Notes: a model not told the origin generated them from the sequence alone. A stretch of 64,000 bases of DNA from Pseudomonas capeferrum (GCF_000731675.1 NZ_JMIT01000001.1:2665714-2729713); one strand, 5' to 3'; positions 9,193 through 18,785 are shown, counted from the stretch's first letter. Program-made: numbers and translations.

Positions 9193-10512
9193 TCAGCTTT
9201 CTTTGCCAGCGCGCAGTTGCCCCCACATCAAGTTTGCGTTCAAGCCCAGGGATACCAAGGGCTGCGGTGGATTTGCGCAAGGCCCGGGGGCATTGAGCAG
9301 AAACGCGATAAGTTCGTTTTTGTCGCCGGCCAGCCAGTCGGCCAGCAATGCGCCGGTGACGGTGCCACGGGTAACGCCCAAGCCATTGCAGCACAGGGCG
9401 CCTACGACATTGGGCGCCAACTGGCCGAAGAACCCCATGTGATTGCGCGACAACGCCAGGGCACCGCCCCAGGTGTATTCGAAGTTCACCTCGGGCAGCA
9501 TCGGGAAGCGCCGGGCAAACGACTCGCGGTGGCGCTGGACAAAGCGTTCCAGGTACTTGCGGTTGCTGCGCCCGTCCGGGTTGTAGCTGAAACTGTTGCG
9601 GATCAGCAGGCGATTGTCGACGGTGCGCCGCATCGTGGTGCCGAACGGGTCGGCCGGGATCACGCCCCAGTAGGGTTTGCCCCCCAGGCGTGCCTGTTCC
9701 TCATCGGTCAACGGGCGGGTGATGCTGCCATAGGTGAAGACAGGCAGCATGCGGCCCTTGAGAAAGCCGAAACTCATGCCGAAGGCGTTGGTGGTGAGCA
9801 CCAGCTTGTCGGCCGTGATCGAGCCGTTGGCATGACGCAGTACCACCTTCGCACCATATTCGACGTCGGTAATCGGGGTGTTTTCGTACAACGAGACGTT
9901 GCTCGGCAGGCTGTCGGCCAGGCCTTTGACCAGCGCCGAGGGCTGCAGCAAGGCAGTGCCGGGGGTAAACAGGCCCTTGCGGTAGAAGTTGGTGCCGATA
10001 TGCTCCGGCATGTCGCGGCCTTCAATCACTTCATACGGCTGGCCCAGTTTGTCCAGGCCACGGCGATAAGCATCCAGCACCGCGATGCCGCGATCTTCGA
10101 CGGCCGCCTGGTATTTGCCGCAGTGACGGAACTGGCAGTCGATGTCGTAGCGTTCGATCAGCGCTTTGAGATAGGACTGGCCGCCCAGGTTGAGCTTGAG
10201 CACCGTCTTGGCGATATCGATGTCGCCGATGTAATCCTCGGCACCAATGTCATGGGGCAAGTCGATGGCAAAACCGGCGTTGCGCCCGGAGGTGCCGAAA
10301 CCGACTTCCTGGGCCTCGACCAACACGATTTCGTCGTCCGGGAAGTTCGTTGCCAGCTGGCGTGCAGCGGCCAGGCCGGTGAAACCAGCACCGACCACCA
10401 CCCAACGCGCCTGGCTGTGGCCACTGTGGGCCGGCCGGGGCTTACGGGGCTTGCTCAGGTGATACCAACCACAGGTGGCATCATCGGCAGGTAACGAACT
10501 TATTCTTGTCAT
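9193..10512 (-). CDS. FAD-dependent amine/amino-acid oxidoreductase (DAO family)
   Basis: A protein of about 439 residues. The dinucleotide-binding motif VVVGAGFTGLAAARQLA starts near residue 38, followed by the acidic end of strand 2 (VLVEAQEVGFGTSGRNAG). The latter block is typical of gamma-glutamylputrescine oxidase-like and related amine oxidases. Near the C-terminus GGALALSRNHMGFFG and CCNGLGVTRGTVTG contact the flavin. It probably starts the pathway by oxidising an amine or D-amino acid. The ATG at 10512 is chosen because the longer frame has no better signal and begins with non-conserved residues. Confidence 0.85.
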   Translation of the reverse strand: MTRISSLPADDATCGWYHLSKPRKPRPAHSGHSQARWVVVGAGFTGLAAARQLATNFPDDEIVLVEAQEVGFGTSGRNAGFAIDLPHDIGAEDYIGDIDIAKTVLKLNLGGQSYLKALIERYDIDCQFRHCGKYQAAVEDRGIAVLDAYRRGLDKLGQPYEVIEGRDMPEHIGTNFYRKGLFTPGTALLQPSALVKGLADSLPSNVSLYENTPITDVEYGAKVVLRHANGSITADKLVLTTNAFGMSFGFLKGRMLPVFTYGSITRPLTDEEQARLGGKPYWGVIPADPFGTTMRRTVDNRLLIRNSFSYNPDGRSNRKYLERFVQRHRESFARRFPMLPEVNFEYTWGGALALSRNHMGFFGQLAPNVVGALCCNGLGVTRGTVTGALLADWLAGDKNELIAFLLNAPGPCANPPQPLVSLGLNANLMWGQLRAGKES

Positions 10513-10573
10513 GTCACTAACCTGGATCTTGCTGTTGACGAGCGGTCGGCGCCAGCGGCGAGACCTGGGAATC

Positions 10574-11302
10574 TCATAGCTGAATGGGTACATCCAGCCC
10601 TTGCGGCGCTGCGTATTCGGCCATGCGCCGGCGCGACAGCTCGAAGTGCTCACGCACCAGTTGCCCGGCGCGCGCGGGGTCGCGGTGTTCGATGGCGTGG
10701 ATCATCTGGTCATGCTGATCGCAGGCGACTTCAAGGTCCTGCTGCATGTCATCGGTGGTCGGGTGGCGATAGAAAATCTTGCCCAGGCGGGCATGGTCGA
10801 TAAGCAGGCGGCGCAGGCTCGGCATCAGGTAGTCGTTGTGCGCCATCTTGCCGATTTCCAGGTGGAAGGCATCGTTGTAGACCACCCGGTTTTCCACATC
10901 ACGCGCTTCGATGGCCTGGCGAAAAAGCACCTGGATAGCCTTGAGCGCCTCGATTTCCGCTGTGCTGGCGTTGGTGGCGGCCAACTGAGTGGTGGCGATA
11001 TAGATGAGCGGCGCGGCGACGAAGAAGCTGTGCAGCGAATCATGGTTCATCGCGGCAACCCGTGGCGCACGGTTGGCTTCCAGCTCGATATAGCCTTCAG
11101 CGGCAATCTGGCGCAGCAGTTCACGCACCGGTGGGCGCGACAGGCCGAACTCGTCACACAGCGCCAGCTCGTCCACCACAGCCCCTGGGGCCAGTTCCAT
11201 GCTGAGGATCCGGCGGCGCAGCGCTTCGGCGAGGACGGCCTTGCGGTCCTGCGGCGCTTCAGCGCCTGCGGGCGCACTGATGGCTTGAACGGTGGCTTTC
11301 AT
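10574..11302 (-). CDS. GntR-family (FadR subclass) transcriptional regulator
   Basis: About 242 residues. The N-terminal winged helix-turn-helix (residues 20-90) contains LAEALRRRILSMELAPGAVV and the recognition region EFGLSRPPVRELLRQIAAEGY. The helical C-terminal domain has FCD-type residues (FHLEIGKMAHN; a later DQHDQMIHAIEHRD) that bind metal and ligand. It heads the minus-strand catabolic cluster and probably controls it. The ATG at 11302 has AGAAGG 5 nt upstream; an upstream ATG at 11323 lacks a ribosome site. Confidence 0.87.
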   Translation of the reverse strand: MKATVQAISAPAGAEAPQDRKAVLAEALRRRILSMELAPGAVVDELALCDEFGLSRPPVRELLRQIAAEGYIELEANRAPRVAAMNHDSLHSFFVAAPLIYIATTQLAATNASTAEIEALKAIQVLFRQAIEARDVENRVVYNDAFHLEIGKMAHNDYLMPSLRRLLIDHARLGKIFYRHPTTDDMQQDLEVACDQHDQMIHAIEHRDPARAGQLVREHFELSRRRMAEYAAPQGLDVPIQL

Positions 11303-11337
11303 GGCGGCCTTCTTTGTTGTCATGGCGCTGTGTCTAC

Positions 11338-11380
11338 TATTTGTATAACGACTATAGGGCACTGTTAGACAATGTGTCTA
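11338..11380. promoter_or_regulatory. Candidate GntR operator region in the 11303-11641 gap
   Basis: The gap of about 340 nt upstream of the GntR gene contains TTGTATAAC at 11341-11349, similar to FadR/VanR-type operator halves, and a perfect small inverted repeat AGACA-ATG-TGTCT at 11367-11379. No gene was found in the rest of the gap. That the GntR protein binds here is inference from position. Confidence 0.35.
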
Positions 11381-11641
11381 CAGCATTTTCGATGAGCGAT
11401 TGAATCTCTCAAAGCCCCTGATTCAAAGGGCTTGAGGGGTTACCTGGGGTGAGATTAAACACCGTTGGCGCTGCATTTCCAAACCGGACAAAATGTTATC
11501 CAGACCGGACACCTTGCGGATTATTTGCGACCACCCCCTTCCACTTTGCAGCCACTCATCCCGCATGCCGTTGAGCAACACGAATGAACGGCTGCAATCA
11601 GCCTGCGGTCAGCTACTTACACTTCACACGGAGGGCTTGCC

Positions 11642-11983
11642 ATGCTCGATATCCATACCGCTGCGGCGTCGCCGGAGCACAATGTTCAGGGCCTGGAAAG
11701 GGTCGGTTCGCTGGCTGGGGGGGCGCTGATGTTCAGCAAGGGGCTGCGCCATGGCGGCCTGGTCGGCCTGCTGCAGATGGTAGTGGGCGGCCTGGCGGTG
11801 GCGCGTGGGGTCAGCGGGCACTGCTCGACCAAGGCCTGGTGGCAACGGCACCGTCAGGAATACAACCGGTTGCGCTCGGACATCGAACGCAGCGCGGAAC
11901 AGTTGCAGGCATTGAAGGCGAGCGCCAAGGCAGCTACGCGCGGGGTGACGGTGACAGGGAAGGATCCGTTGACCGGCCTTTGA
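11642..11983 (+). CDS. DUF2892-like small membrane protein
   Basis: A 113-residue protein. Residues 17-60 are glycine-rich and hydrophobic (SLAGGALMFSKGLRHGG; LVGLLQMVVGGLAVARGVSG), giving two short membrane segments like the DUF2892 (YgaP C-terminal) family. The C-terminal half is a charged helix (QEYNRLRSDIERSAEQLQAL) that could form a coiled coil. GGAGG precedes the start codon. It stands alone, followed by a hairpin terminator. Confidence 0.7.
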   Translation: MLDIHTAAASPEHNVQGLERVGSLAGGALMFSKGLRHGGLVGLLQMVVGGLAVARGVSGHCSTKAWWQRHRQEYNRLRSDIERSAEQLQALKASAKAATRGVTVTGKDPLTGL

Positions 11984-11992
11984 TGTTACTTG

Positions 11993-12022
11993 GCCTGTGC
12001 CAGCCGGTTCGCGGGCACAGGC
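11993..12022. terminator. Hairpin between convergent genes
   Basis: GCCTGTGCC and GGCACAGGC form a perfect 9-bp stem with a 12-nt loop, located between the DUF2892 gene and the convergent M61-like gene. It lacks a long T run. Confidence 0.45.
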
Positions 12023-12033
12023 TACAGAGGCCT

Positions 12034-13248
12034 TTAGCGCAACGCCTTGCTCTGCAACACCTCGGACCGGCGCCCCAGCACGCTCTCGCTGATCTGCACG
12101 AACTCTTCGGTGCTTACGCTCGGCAAACGCATCAGCGCCCGCGCCACATCATCCAGCGAACGCTTGGCCTGGGTGTGGATGCGGATCTCCTTGTCCAGTG
12201 CCTGCAACAGCATCACCCCCCGGGCAACCTGAGCCGGGCTGGCCTGCTCGCCCTTGAGCTGCGTGACCTTGGCGCCTTGCTTGCTCAAGCGCGCCTGCCA
12301 GGCCTGGTAGCGGTCATCGCTTACCCCACCCGCTCTGCGTAGCAATTCGCTGGCGTAGTAGTCGGTCAGGCTCTCGACAAGCCAGTCATTGCCATCACGC
12401 CCATGGATCTGTGCAAACAGTTGCACCAGTTCGCGCAACAACGGGCTGCTGCCATTCTCGCTGATCATCGGCCGGGCACTGTGCAGATACAGCGACCCCT
12501 GCGCCGCCATCGCGCCACGCCACATGCCGTCACGGGCACCGACCAGCAGCAACTTCGGCGGGTTACGGGGGAACACCGCCTGCAACTGCGGCCAGACAAA
12601 GGTCAGCAAGGTCAGGCTGTCCATGCGCCGCATGCCCTGCCCGACCGGCGCGGCAACGGTGACTTCGGTTTCGCCCAGACGTGCACGGCGGCTGCCCAGG
12701 TCACCGGCTAGCATCCAGCCGGTGGGGCGGTCGAACAGGCGTGAAACGTTGTCGATGCGAAACTTGTCCTTGCCGACACGTGGCCAGGACGTTTCGATGC
12801 TCTTCCAGCCTTCGGGCAGGTCGAACCACAGGCGCGCCACCAGCTCGGTACCGTCCTGCTGGTCGAGGTGCGCAGGCGGCACCAACTGGTCACCGAGGAA
12901 CAACGCCCAATGGGGCGTGATACGCGACGAGTAGGCGCCGCTGCGCAGCTGCTGGTCCAGCTGCACGCGGTAGCTGAGGCTGGTCTTGCCCGGCGCCGGG
13001 TGCCACACCCCGCGCGCGCCCTGCTCTGCCACCTGCCATTGGCCGTCGGCCTGAAAGCCGCTGTAGGTGCCGCCCTTGCCCAGGTCGAAATCCAGGCTGC
13101 GCACACTGCTGCCCTCAGCCAGGGTCAGGCGCACTTCAGCCTGGCCATTGGCGGGCAACAGACGCACGTGATAATCCAGGTCGACTTTCTTCGCCCAGGC
13201 CGGCGAACAGGCCACCAGGCTTAACAGCAGCAACAGCGGGCAACGCAT
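12034..13248 (-). CDS. Secreted M61/M1-like protein without a zinc-binding motif
   Basis: A protein of about 404 residues with a signal peptide (MRCPLLLLLSLVACSPAWA). The N-terminal beta-rich half (LDYHVRLLPANGQAEVRLTL) resembles the N-domain of M61/M1 aminopeptidases. The C-terminal half contains DWLVESLTDYYASELLRRAG, which aligns by eye with the W-x-x-E-G-x-T-x-Y-Y segment of M61 peptidases, yet the preceding HExxH is replaced by LRELVQLFAQIHG. It is therefore likely to be a non-catalytic relative. AAGGAG precedes the ATG at 13248. Its operon partner upstream is YcgN (gap 41 nt). Confidence 0.72.
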   Translation of the reverse strand: MRCPLLLLLSLVACSPAWAKKVDLDYHVRLLPANGQAEVRLTLAEGSSVRSLDFDLGKGGTYSGFQADGQWQVAEQGARGVWHPAPGKTSLSYRVQLDQQLRSGAYSSRITPHWALFLGDQLVPPAHLDQQDGTELVARLWFDLPEGWKSIETSWPRVGKDKFRIDNVSRLFDRPTGWMLAGDLGSRRARLGETEVTVAAPVGQGMRRMDSLTLLTFVWPQLQAVFPRNPPKLLLVGARDGMWRGAMAAQGSLYLHSARPMISENGSSPLLRELVQLFAQIHGRDGNDWLVESLTDYYASELLRRAGGVSDDRYQAWQARLSKQGAKVTQLKGEQASPAQVARGVMLLQALDKEIRIHTQAKRSLDDVARALMRLPSVSTEEFVQISESVLGRRSEVLQSKALR

Positions 13249-13289
13249 ACAGAAACTCCTTGTTTCCCAGAGGCGACGGGGCGCGCCGG

Positions 13290-13739
13290 TCAGCTGGCGC
13301 GAAAAATCAGATGGTCTTCCCAATCGTCCTCGTCGACATCATGCTCACTGAGCATACGCCCTGACTGGGAAATGCGCTGTTCATGGACCTGCTGGCGATC
13401 GCCGCAGATCAGGTGGTGCCAGTCCGGCAAGTCCTTGCCTTCGCTGACCAGGCGGTAACCGCAGGTGCTTGGCAGCCACTTGAACTGATCGGCCTTGCCC
13501 GGGGTGAGCTGGATGCAGTCGGGCACCTGGGCAAAGCGGTTGGGGTAATCGCTGCACTGGCAGGTGTTCAGGTCCAGCAGTTTGCAGGCGATGCGCGTGT
13601 AATAGATGCTGTTGTCGTCCTCGTCCTCAAGCTTTTGCAGGCAGCACAAACCGCAACCGTCGCAGAGCGATTCCCACTCTTGCGGGTTGAGTTGTTCGAG
13701 GGTCTTGCGCCGCCAGAACGGCGCGCTGTCAGCGATCAT
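13290..13739 (-). CDS. ycgN: UPF0260 family cysteine-cluster protein YcgN
   Basis: 149 residues, the usual length of this family. A cysteine cluster, [13 protein letters not shown] near residue 28 with later [18 protein letters not shown], probably binds iron-sulfur or zinc (YkgJ/CxxCxxCC type). Function is unknown. The ATG at 13739 has AGGAAA 8 nt before it and gives the family length; an ATG 18 nt upstream at 13757 is an alternative. Confidence 0.87.
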   Translation of the reverse strand: MIADSAPFWRRKTLEQLNPQEWESLCDGCGLCCLQKLEDEDDNSIYYTRIACKLLDLNTCQCSDYPNRFAQVPDCIQLTPGKADQFKWLPSTCGYRLVSEGKDLPDWHHLICGDRQQVHEQRISQSGRMLSEHDVDEDDWEDHLIFRAS

Positions 13740-13884
13740 CACACGGGTTTCCTGCATTCATCTTCAATGGGCGGCGCGCGGCGGCGCCAGTCTAGAGCCT
13801 GGCCTTCGGCAAAGCCAGACCGCTTGTCAGTGACGACGGGACGCAGTAGCGTGCGGTTTTTCCCATCCTCTTGCAGGAGCAGCC

Positions 13885-14478
13885 ATGAGCGCCACACCCC
13901 GTATTGCCGATTACGCGATCAACGAGCAGTTCATCAACCGCTGGTCGCCGCGCGCCTTCACTGCCGAGCCGATCAGCGAAGAGACCCTGCTGAGCTTCCT
14001 CGAAGCCGCGCGCTGGGCGCCGTCGGCGTACAACTCGCAGCCTTGGCGCTTCCTCTATGCCCGTCGCGATACGCCGAACTGGGAGCGCTACCTGAACCTG
14101 CTGGTGCCCTTCAACCGCAGCTGGGCGCAACAGGCTTCGGCGCTGGTGCTGATCATTTCCAAGACCACTTTCGCAGCGCCTGGCGCCGCGGAAGAGAGCC
14201 CGGCCCTGTGGCACACCTTCGATACCGGTTCCGCCTGGGGGCACCTGGCCCTGCAGGCCAGCATCAGTGGCTGGCACACCCACGGCATGGCCGGTTTCGA
14301 CAAGGCACTGGCGCGTACCGAACTCAAAGTGCCTGAAGGTTACGAGCTGCATGCCATGATCGCGATCGGCAAGCTGGGCGACAAGGCGACCCTGGCCGAG
14401 GCACTGCAGGCGCGTGAGGTGCCAAGCCCACGCCGGCCGCTGAGCGAGCTGGCGGCTGAGGGTGATTTCAGCCTGTAA
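13885..14478 (+). CDS. Nitroreductase family protein
   Basis: A 197-residue flavoprotein of the NfsB/FRase superfamily. The FMN phosphate-binding region RWSPRAFTAEPIS and the conserved AARWAPSAYNSQPWRFLYA near residues 50-67 are clear, and AWGHLALQASISGWHTHGM corresponds to the later FMN-contact helix. Such enzymes reduce nitroaromatics, quinones or flavins with NAD(P)H; the physiological substrate is unknown. A ribosome site GCAGGAG lies before the ATG. Its stop is followed by a REP pair. Confidence 0.88.
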   Translation: MSATPRIADYAINEQFINRWSPRAFTAEPISEETLLSFLEAARWAPSAYNSQPWRFLYARRDTPNWERYLNLLVPFNRSWAQQASALVLIISKTTFAAPGAAEESPALWHTFDTGSAWGHLALQASISGWHTHGMAGFDKALARTELKVPEGYELHAMIAIGKLGDKATLAEALQAREVPSPRRPLSELAAEGDFSL

Positions 14479-14493
14479 GCGCTTTATTGGCTG

Positions 14494-14591
14494 TACTGGC
14501 CTCTTCGCGGGGCAAGCCCGCTCCTACAGGCACTGAGCAAGTTGCAGAACTGCTCAGTACCTGCGGGCTTGCCCTGCGAAGAGGCCAGTAA
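14494..14591. repeat. Inverted REP pair
   Basis: Two P. putida-type REP sequences face each other. The outer arms TACTGGCCTCTTCGC (14494-14508) and GCGAAGAGGCCAGTA (14577-14591) are perfect complements, each followed by the REP core GGGCAAGCCCGC or a variant. The pair lies between convergent genes and may also act as a terminator. Confidence 0.8.
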
Positions 14592-14603
14592 AGCCACTGC
14601 ACA

Positions 14604-15536
14604 TCAGTAACCCCGGGTGAAATCCACTTCCCCGCGCAAGCCCTGCTCCGCCTCATATGCCCGCACATTCTCGACAAACAGCCGCACCATCGCCGCCGGC
14701 GAGGTGGGCGCCGAGCTGTGCCCGGTCAGCAGCAAGCCCAAGGCGGTCCAGAACGGGTGACGCTGGGGCAGCGGCTCCTGGCGGCACACATCGATTACCG
14801 CGCCCGCCAGGTGGCCTTGCTTCAGTGCTTCGACCAGGTCGCCATCGACCACCGCCACCCCGCGCCCGGCATTGATGAACAACGCACTGGGCTTGAAACG
14901 CTGGAACAGCGCCGCATCGTACAGATCATGGGTAGCCGGCGTGTCCGGCAGCAGGTTGATCACGTAATCGGCCCGCTCGACCCTGCTCGGCAGGTCCGCC
15001 AGCGCGGCCACTTCGGCGAACGGCGCCTGCTCACGGGCGCTGCTGGCAATACCGTACAGGGTTACCCCAAACGGCTGGAGAAACTCGGCTACCCGCTGGC
15101 CAATATCGCCGGTGCCGACGATCAACACCTGGCGCCCCTCCAGCGTGCCGCCCGGGCGGTCGTCCCAGCGCCGCTCCACCTGGCTCAGCAGGCGCGGCAG
15201 CACTTCGCGTTCATGGCCAAGCATGTAGGTGAGCATGTATTCCGCCATCACCTGACCAAAAATGCCCACCGCACGCGTCAAGCGATAATCCCGTGGCAAG
15301 CCGTCGGCCAGCAGCGGGGTAATGCCCGCCCAGGTCGACTGCATCCAGGCCGGCTTGTGGCCCTGGCGTAGCAGGCTCGCCAGTAAGTCAGGCTGACCCA
15401 GCCACACTGGGCACTGCGACGCCTGCAGCGCCAGTTCGGCAGAGTCGCTGCTGGTCAGGATTTCCAGGTCAGGGGCCGCCTGGCCCAACAACTGGGCGTA
15501 ATGGGCATGATCCTGTTCGGCAATCAGAACGCGCAT
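14604..15536 (-). CDS. D-isomer-specific 2-hydroxyacid dehydrogenase (glyoxylate/hydroxypyruvate reductase-like)
   Basis: About 310 residues. The NAD(P) motif GTGDIGQRVAEFLQPFG lies near residue 140; catalytic Arg in FINAGRGVAVVDGD, Glu in CRQEPLPQRHPFW and His in LLTGHSSAP are all present. The length fits the GhrA-like subgroup. The start at 15536 (MRVLIAEQDHAHY) is conserved-looking and preferred to the upstream alternative. It lies 79 nt from ycgL on the same strand. Confidence 0.88.
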   Translation of the reverse strand: MRVLIAEQDHAHYAQLLGQAAPDLEILTSSDSAELALQASQCPVWLGQPDLLASLLRQGHKPAWMQSTWAGITPLLADGLPRDYRLTRAVGIFGQVMAEYMLTYMLGHEREVLPRLLSQVERRWDDRPGGTLEGRQVLIVGTGDIGQRVAEFLQPFGVTLYGIASSAREQAPFAEVAALADLPSRVERADYVINLLPDTPATHDLYDAALFQRFKPSALFINAGRGVAVVDGDLVEALKQGHLAGAVIDVCRQEPLPQRHPFWTALGLLLTGHSSAPTSPAAMVRLFVENVRAYEAEQGLRGEVDFTRGY

Positions 15537-15615
15537 TCGTGAAAACAACCTTGGCAGACAACCAAAGCGGCCCGACGCGCGGGCCACTTGGCGAAAGAGG
15601 GGAACCAGGCCTGGG

Positions 15616-15909
15616 TCAGACCGGATCGTTACGGCGCAGCAGCTCTTCGGGCAGGTGCTCGATGTACTCGTCTTCGACCGGCGGCATCTGCAGGTGATAG
15701 CCCTGGTTGTCGAGGTTTTCCAGCACCTTGGCGATGTCCTCGCGCGCCAGCTTGCGCTCGGGGGTCAGCACCAGGTCGAAAGCATGCACGGGGGCGCCGA
15801 AGAACGGCAGCAGGGCCTCGGGCACGCGCTCCAGGCCTTCGGCCTTGAGCACATACAGGTACATTTCGTTCTTGCGGGGGCTCTTGTAGATCGAGCAGAT
15901 ACGTTTCAT
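15616..15909 (-). CDS. ycgL: YcgL domain-containing protein
   Basis: 97 residues. The signature [20 protein letters not shown] at the N-terminus and [20 protein letters not shown] in the middle identify the YcgL family (UPF0745-like fold) found beside rnd in Gammaproteobacteria. Molecular function is unknown. Its start overlaps the rnd stop by 4 nt, so translation is probably coupled with RNase D. Confidence 0.92.
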   Translation of the reverse strand: MKRICSIYKSPRKNEMYLYVLKAEGLERVPEALLPFFGAPVHAFDLVLTPERKLAREDIAKVLENLDNQGYHLQMPPVEDEYIEHLPEELLRRNDPV

Positions 15910-17039
15910 CGGGTTTCTCCGGCACCTGCCAGGTTGTCCAGCAGGGCCTGGCCCATACGCTCACGGCGCCAGCCGCGCAGCGAATCGGGCAGTTGATAGG
16001 GGCCGTTGGGGTAGCCGCTCTTGAGCAGGGCTTCCAGGGTTTTCTTGCGCAGCATCAGCTCGGGGGCTATGCCCAAGCGCTCGCCTTCGGCCTGGCCGAT
16101 CGCGCGCAGCTGCTTGAGGATACCGGCAGCCTCGATCGGCAAGGGCTCGGGCAGGACCTGCGGCCACTGCTCGGCAGGCAGGCTGGCAGCCCGCTTGATC
16201 AGCTGAACGAGGAACTCACCGTCCTGACGGATGGTACGCGGGTGCATCTCGTCGATCTTGGCCAGCGCCGACAGGTTGGACGGCTGGGACTTGGCCATCG
16301 GCCACAGCGAGTGCTCCTTGAGGATGCGATTGCGCGGCACGTCGCGGTGGCGTGCCTCGCGCTCGCGCCAGGCACACAGCTCGCGCAACACCGCCAACTG
16401 CTGGGGCGCAAGCTTCCAGGCCAGCTTGACGTCGCGGTACAAGCTCTCGGGTTCGACCTCGCGGCGCAGTTGGGCAACCAGCTCGGCGCCGTCCTCCAGC
16501 ACCCAGGCGTACTTGTCGTCGGACAGGCGCGGGCGCAGGGCGGTGAACAGCTCGGCCAGGTGCACGGCATCCTCGGCGGCGTAGCTGATCTGGGTTTCGG
16601 AAAGCGGGCGCTGCAACCAGTCGGAGCGGGTTTCACCCTTGGGCAGCTCGAGCCCCAGCACTTCCTGGACCAGGCGCGAATAACCCATGGAGAAGCCCAG
16701 GTTCAGGTAGCCGGCGGCCAACTGCGTGTCAAACAGTGGCTGTGGCAGCTTGCCGGTCAGGCGCAGCAACACTTCGAGGTCTTCGCTGCAGGCGTGCAGC
16801 ACCTTGACCACGCCGCTGTCTTCCAGCAACTCGGCCAGGGGCTGCCAGTCCTTGATCAGCAGCGGATCGATCAGAAAGGCGCGTTGGCCGTCGCCAATCT
16901 GGATAAGCCCCGCCTTGGGGTAGAAGGTGTCTACCCGCATGAATTCGGTGTCGAGCGCTACGAAGGGCAGTTCGCGCCAGCTTCGGCAGAGTTCGGCCAG
17001 GGTCTGGTCGTCACGGATCCAGTGTATTTCGATGGCCAC
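15906..17039 (-). CDS. rnd: Ribonuclease D
   Basis: A 377-residue 3'-5' exoribonuclease that trims tRNA and other stable RNA 3' ends. The DEDDy residues are visible: [10 protein letters not shown] near residue 27, [12 protein letters not shown] near 82, and [14 protein letters not shown] near 151 (Tyr and final Asp). A C-terminal HRDC-type helical region ([17 protein letters not shown]; then LPAEQWP) binds RNA. It is translationally coupled to ycgL. Confidence 0.95.
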   Translation of the reverse strand: MAIEIHWIRDDQTLAELCRSWRELPFVALDTEFMRVDTFYPKAGLIQIGDGQRAFLIDPLLIKDWQPLAELLEDSGVVKVLHACSEDLEVLLRLTGKLPQPLFDTQLAAGYLNLGFSMGYSRLVQEVLGLELPKGETRSDWLQRPLSETQISYAAEDAVHLAELFTALRPRLSDDKYAWVLEDGAELVAQLRREVEPESLYRDVKLAWKLAPQQLAVLRELCAWREREARHRDVPRNRILKEHSLWPMAKSQPSNLSALAKIDEMHPRTIRQDGEFLVQLIKRAASLPAEQWPQVLPEPLPIEAAGILKQLRAIGQAEGERLGIAPELMLRKKTLEALLKSGYPNGPYQLPDSLRGWRRERMGQALLDNLAGAGETR

Positions 17040-17147
17040 GAGGCTCTCCCACTAACATTGGCGCGCAGTATATACGGCGCGGGCACTGCGGGTGAAACCT
17101 GCGCCATCCTTGGAATAGATAAACGGTGGTATGCAGGCCATTGGCAG

Positions 17148-18785
17148 TCAACGCTTGGCTGCCAGCCAAGGCCGGCAGCTGGCGAACATGTCCAGCGACT
17201 GCTGGTAGACCTCGGTGCGCACCTGCAACAGGCCAAGCATCGAGTGGAACAGGTTGTCCTGGGACAGCGGTGCGTCGCTGAGCTTGGCCAGGCAGTCGGT
17301 GTCCAGGCCAAAATCTTCGCGGTAGCTGTCCGAAAACCAGGTCAGCAACGGCACGTGTTTCTGTTGCTCAGGCGCCAGCATGTAGGGGGTGCCATGCAGG
17401 AACAGGTTGTATTCGCCCAGCGATTCGCCATGGTCGGACAGGTAGATCATGGCGGTATCGACCTTGTCCTGCTTGCTGCGCAGGGTATCGATCAACATGG
17501 CCAGGACCTTGTCGGTGTAGGCCAGGGTGTTGTCGTAGCCGTTGACGATCTCCTGCTGGCTGCACTGGTTAAGGGCATTGCTGTGGCACACCGGCGTGAA
17601 CCGCTCGGTTTGCGCCGGGTAACGCTTGAAGTACTCGGGGCCATGGCTGCCCATCTGGTGCAGCACCAGCACGGTATCCTTGTCAAGGTTGTCGAGCAGC
17701 TCGGCCAAACCCTGCAACAGAATCTCATCATGGCATTCACCATGGGCACACAGGGCCGGGTCGGTGAGGTTGCTGACATCGATGAACTGCACCCGATCAC
17801 AGGTACCCTTGCAGCCCGACTGGTTGTCGCGCCACTGCACGGCCAGGCCTGCGCGCTGGAGGATGTCGAGCAGCCCTTCACGGTTCTTGGCGACGCGCGC
17901 GTCGTACTCCTTACGGCCCATGCCCGAGAACATGCACGGCACCGACACCGCCGTCTCGGTACCGCACGAATGCACGTCGGAAAACGCCAGCAGGCCCTGC
18001 TCCTTGGCAAGGTTTGGCGTGGTGTCGCGGGCATAGCCGAGCACACCAAAGTTTTCTGCACGCGCGCTCTCACCCACCACCAGCACGGTCAACGACTTAC
18101 GGGCGTGCTGCTGCCAGGCTGCATCGCGCCGGGCATCTTCACCGTAAGGCTGGAATGGCCGGGCGGCCGTGCCCACACGTTCACTGACATAACCAATGGA
18201 GGCGCCGACGATATTGCTCGGCGTCAGCATCAGGCGCAGTTCGTGGTGATTGCGAAACAGCGAAGACAACCCCTGATAGTTGACCAGCGCCACCGACCCC
18301 AAGGCCACCACGCAGGCGCCGCTTACCACCAGCTTGCCCAGCAGTTCGCGGTGCCAGGCGCGGTAGGCGATCGGCGCCTTCCACAAAAGCACCGAAGGCA
18401 AAATACCCAACCCCAGGATATACAAGGCACACTTCAGCGAGAGCAAGTCGCGCACTTCCGTGACATTGGTTTCGGCGATATTACGGAACATACCGGCATC
18501 AATAAGTACACCGTACTGATTCATGAAGTAAGCGACACCTGCACCACTCATGAACAAGAGGATCAGCACCGGTTTCAACACAAACCGGAAGGCAAACAAG
18601 GTCAAGATCAAATTAAACGCGAACAGCATCAGCACAGCAAACGCCAGGCTCAGCCAAAGCCCCGGCAGCCCTGGCGGAACCACCTGTTCCAGGTGTTGCC
18701 AGAGAAAGACATTGAAGCCGATCAGCAGGTACAGGCTGGCCAGCAGCGTGACCCATTCAGTCCGCAGGGATTTGACGTTGAGCAT
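17148..18785 (-). CDS. Lipid A phosphoethanolamine transferase (EptA-like)
   Basis: About 545 residues. The first 160 residues hold five transmembrane segments (EWVTLLASLYLLIGFNVFLW first). The periplasmic alkaline-phosphatase-like domain shows VLVVGESARAENFG, the nucleophile Thr in SCGTETAVSVPCMFSGM, and the zinc ligands in YLSDHGESLGE and the following LHGTPY. The enzyme moves phosphoethanolamine from phosphatidylethanolamine to lipid A, lowering negative charge and polymyxin binding. The ATG at 18785 is used; a TTG 12 nt upstream is possible. The 298-nt gap to the next gene holds nothing recognised. Confidence 0.93.
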   Translation of the reverse strand: MLNVKSLRTEWVTLLASLYLLIGFNVFLWQHLEQVVPPGLPGLWLSLAFAVLMLFAFNLILTLFAFRFVLKPVLILLFMSGAGVAYFMNQYGVLIDAGMFRNIAETNVTEVRDLLSLKCALYILGLGILPSVLLWKAPIAYRAWHRELLGKLVVSGACVVALGSVALVNYQGLSSLFRNHHELRLMLTPSNIVGASIGYVSERVGTAARPFQPYGEDARRDAAWQQHARKSLTVLVVGESARAENFGVLGYARDTTPNLAKEQGLLAFSDVHSCGTETAVSVPCMFSGMGRKEYDARVAKNREGLLDILQRAGLAVQWRDNQSGCKGTCDRVQFIDVSNLTDPALCAHGECHDEILLQGLAELLDNLDKDTVLVLHQMGSHGPEYFKRYPAQTERFTPVCHSNALNQCSQQEIVNGYDNTLAYTDKVLAMLIDTLRSKQDKVDTAMIYLSDHGESLGEYNLFLHGTPYMLAPEQQKHVPLLTWFSDSYREDFGLDTDCLAKLSDAPLSQDNLFHSMLGLLQVRTEVYQQSLDMFASCRPWLAAKR

